DNA of 41,087 nucleotides from Streptomyces thermovulgaris (lineage in GTDB: Bacteria; Actinomycetota; Actinomycetes; Streptomycetales; Streptomycetaceae). A model generated the notes under the pieces. It worked only from the letters and a program-made list of their open reading frames with translations, did no database searches and had not been told where the DNA came from. Positions 39,640 to 41,087 of this stretch are shown here, in pieces. The translations under genes were made by a program, and so were the position numbers. The first letter of the stretch is position 1. The number at the start of each line of letters is the position of its first letter. The stretch covers positions 1 through 41,087 of the forward strand of contig NZ_MUME01000252.1 in NCBI RefSeq assembly GCF_002155915.1, read 5' to 3'.

Positions 39640-40479
39640 TCAGGCCCCCTCGACGGCGACGCCGTCCTCGTCGAGGGGACCGCGGGCCGCCCGGGGGCCG
39701 GAGGGCCGCGGACCGCTCCCGGCGAACAGGCGCATGCGGTCCAGGACCGCCGCCGCGGTCGGATGCTCCATCTCGTCCACGACCCGCCCGTCGGCGAGAT
39801 AGAGCACCAGGTCGGAGTGGGCGGCGGCGCCCGGGTCGTGGGTGACCATGACGACGGTCTGCCCGAGACTGTCGACGGCGTCGCGCAGAAAGCCGAGCAG
39901 CTCCAGGCCGGCCCGGGAGTCGAGGTTGCCGGTCGGCTCGTCGGCGAAGATCAGCTCGGGCCGGGAGGCCAGCGCCCGTGCGCAGGCCACGCGCTGCTGC
40001 TGGCCGCCGGAGAGCTGGGAGGGACGGTGCTTGAGCCGGTCCCTCAGCCCCAGGGTGTCGATGACCTCGTCCAGCCACTCCTGGTCGGGCCTCCGGCCGG
40101 CGATGTCCATGGGGAGGGTGATGTTCTCCAGCGCGTTGAGGGTGGGGACGAGGTTGAACGACTGGAACATGAAGCCGATCCGGTCCCGCCGCAGCCGGGT
40201 CAGCTCGCGGTCCCTCAGCCCCGTGATCTCGGTGTCGCCGATCCAGACCCGGCCGGCCGAGACGGTGTCGAGGCCCGCCAGACAGTGCATGAGCGTGGAC
40301 TTCCCGGAACCGGAGGGGCCCATGACCGCGGTGAAACGGCCGCGGGCGATGTCCACGTCCACCGAGTCCAGCGCGAGCACGGCGGTCCCGCCCGATCCGT
40401 ACTTCTTGGTCAGCCCCCGGGCGCGGGCCGCGATCCCGTCGGCCGACGCCCGGCCCGGCGCCGCAGCGGATGTGGACAC
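39640..40479 (-). CDS. ABC transporter ATP-binding protein, LolD/MacB type
   Basis: This is a 279-aa cytoplasmic ATPase. Walker A is GPSGSGKST (about residues 54-62), the Q-loop is [12 protein letters not shown], the signature is LSGGQQQR, Walker B is [13 protein letters not shown], and the switch His is in VMVTHDP. The Q-loop and LDS words are typical of the MacB/LolD class that works with FtsX-type permeases, matching the next gene 5 bp downstream. The GTG at 40479 is supported by AAGGAGG 6 nt upstream; the frame's ATG at 40527 lies in promoter-like DNA. The C-terminal 40 residues are a Pro/Gly/Arg-rich extension. Confidence 0.95.
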   Translation of the reverse strand: MSTSAAAPGRASADGIAARARGLTKKYGSGGTAVLALDSVDVDIARGRFTAVMGPSGSGKSTLMHCLAGLDTVSAGRVWIGDTEITGLRDRELTRLRRDRIGFMFQSFNLVPTLNALENITLPMDIAGRRPDQEWLDEVIDTLGLRDRLKHRPSQLSGGQQQRVACARALASRPELIFADEPTGNLDSRAGLELLGFLRDAVDSLGQTVVMVTHDPGAAAHSDLVLYLADGRVVDEMEHPTAAAVLDRMRLFAGSGPRPSGPRAARGPLDEDGVAVEGA

Positions 40480-40523
40480 GGCGGCCTCCTTGGGAGTGCT
40501 TCGTCCGGTACGTCCCCGCTCGT

Positions 40524-40536
40524 ACATGTCATATGT
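40524..40536. promoter_or_regulatory. Imperfect palindrome ACAT-N5-ATGT upstream of the ABC genes
   Basis: The arms lie at 40524-40527 and 40533-40536, inside an AT-rich patch (40520-40545) about 45-57 bp before the ATPase start. ATGT/ACAT arms are typical of PadR-type operators, but the spacing differs from the usual one. Confidence 0.3.
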
Positions 40537-40591
40537 GCCGTATGCGGGTGTCCTCCGCCGAGCGTAATGTGAGCGGGGCCACAGCCGGTAT

Positions 40592-40613
40592 CCCCCGTTG
40601 GGCCGAGCGGGGG
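40592..40613 (-). terminator. Hairpin after the methyltransferase gene
   Basis: CCCCCG (40592-40597) and CGGGGG (40608-40613) are perfect arms with a 10-nt loop, 37 bp beyond the stop at 40651 on the minus strand. Confidence 0.4.
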
Positions 40614-40650
40614 CCTCCCGCCACGGGCCGGTTCCTCCGCGGGGCCGGTG

Positions 40651-41087
40651 TCAGGGGCGTTCGCGGCCGGCGGGGAGCGGACGCCGGGCGGTGCCCAGCA
40701 CGCAGTACGAGGTGGGCAGGACCGGCCCCTTCTCGGGCACCAGCATCCGGCGGCAGGGGCCGAGTGCGAAGCCGGCGTCCCGCAGGGCGGCGACCGGTTC
40801 GCGGGACAGACGGCAGCCGCCGGCCAGCAGCGGCCACACCGTGCGGTCCAGGGCGCGCTGGACGAGGACCATCGCCCGGCCGCCGCCCCTGCCGTGCTCG
40901 AAGAACCGCACCTCGCCGCCCGGCCGCAGCACCCGCCGCGCCTCGGCGAGCGCGCGCGGCAGATCGCGCACACTGCACAGCACCAGCGAGAACACCACGG
41001 CGTCGAACGCCTCGCTCTCCACCGGCAGCGCCTCCGCGCAGCCCGGCACCACGTCGACCGGGACCCCGGCGCGCCGGGGTCCCGGTC
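40651..41087 (-). CDS. Class I SAM-dependent methyltransferase, C-terminal part (5' end outside window)
   Basis: The frame is open to the right edge, leaving about 145 residues. Present are the post-motif-I acidic region (VPVDVVPGCAEALPVESEAF), motif III/IV DAVVFSLVLCSVRD, and RVLRPGGEVRFFEH, the typical UbiE/COQ5-like Methyltransf_11 strand. The C-terminal part with RALDRTVWPLLAGGCRLSRE is common in small streptomycete methyltransferases related to phospholipid or menaquinone methylation. The SAM-binding GxGxG loop lies off the edge. The substrate is unknown. It lies 171 bp upstream of the ABC ATPase on the same strand. Confidence 0.87.
   Translation of the reverse strand, partial: PGPRRAGVPVDVVPGCAEALPVESEAFDAVVFSLVLCSVRDLPRALAEARRVLRPGGEVRFFEHGRGGGRAMVLVQRALDRTVWPLLAGGCRLSREPVAALRDAGFALGPCRRMLVPEKGPVLPTSYCVLGTARRPLPAGRERP

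Noticed and set aside
39641..39643. CTG start for the FtsX permease overlapping the ATPase stop
   Set aside because: GTG 39634 nearby has a well-placed GAGGGGG, while the CTG would be only about one base from it.
36938..39802. 954-codon forward frame opposite the FtsX permease gene
   Set aside because: Gln/His/Gly/Arg-rich shadow of a strongly supported membrane protein.
1..41087. A phage-defence, secondary-metabolite or other island-like system
   Set aside because: Genes are mostly conserved housekeeping or single accessory families; no integrase, transposase, toxin-antitoxin, nuclease-helicase cluster, PKS/NRPS genes or GC break was seen.

Overview
The window is typical high-GC actinobacterial DNA. 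Its codon use (third positions almost all G or C, one in-frame TTA codon in the whole window), gene families and promoter types point to a Streptomyces chromosome, probably a fairly conserved region rather than a mobile island. I saw no tRNA or rRNA gene, insertion sequence, integrase, CRISPR array or biosynthetic cluster. Both ends cut through genes.

Layout. 1-4.3 kb: end of an FAD monooxygenase followed by a Gfo/Idh/MocA oxidoreductase, then apolipoprotein N-acyltransferase (lnt) on the other strand, a divergent SDR dehydrogenase, and a 59-aa protein holding the only TTA codon. 4.3-10.4 kb: a VTT-family membrane protein, a spermidine-synthase-like methyltransferase, a Q/P-rich single-pass membrane protein, a 750-bp gene-free stretch, a sigma-like/zinc-finger/membrane fusion protein, and a DedA protein. 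10.4-14.6 kb: gamma-carbonic anhydrase-like protein, hexapeptide acyltransferase, a divergent EamA exporter/XRE-cupin regulator pair, a YbaK-type deacylase and a CoA-binding protein. 14.9-21.2 kb, all forward: a non-catalytic CysRS-like protein coupled to a SixA-type phosphatase, a YigZ/IMPACT protein, and the sbcD-sbcC nuclease pair. 21.2-27.5 kb: DUF885 protein, a divergent Lrp regulator/PLP gamma-lyase pair, a membrane-anchored ACT-GNAT acetyltransferase, and an alpha/beta hydrolase. 27.5-31 kb: an ECF41 sigma factor, a DasR-like GntR regulator with a dre-like operator over its promoter, and a convergent ROK regulator. 31-36.4 kb, reverse operon: two overlapping CNNM/CBS membrane proteins, an SGNH hydrolase, purB, mug. 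36.5-41 kb, reverse: a GNAT protein, an FtsX-type permease with its ABC ATPase, and a partial SAM methyltransferase.

No single new multi-gene system stands out. The best leads are: the CysRS-like gene overlapping sixA and close to a YbaK trans-editing enzyme; the sigma/zinc-finger/transmembrane fusion; the GntR-ROK pair with a dre-like site over a consensus promoter; the membrane-anchored amino-acid-sensing acetyltransferase; an ECF41 sigma factor without its usual partner; a probable CTG start for mug; and about ten genes whose -10 hexamer sits 6-10 nt before the start codon, predicting leaderless mRNAs. Convergent gene pairs are repeatedly separated by strong hairpins, one with arms that contain both stop codons.
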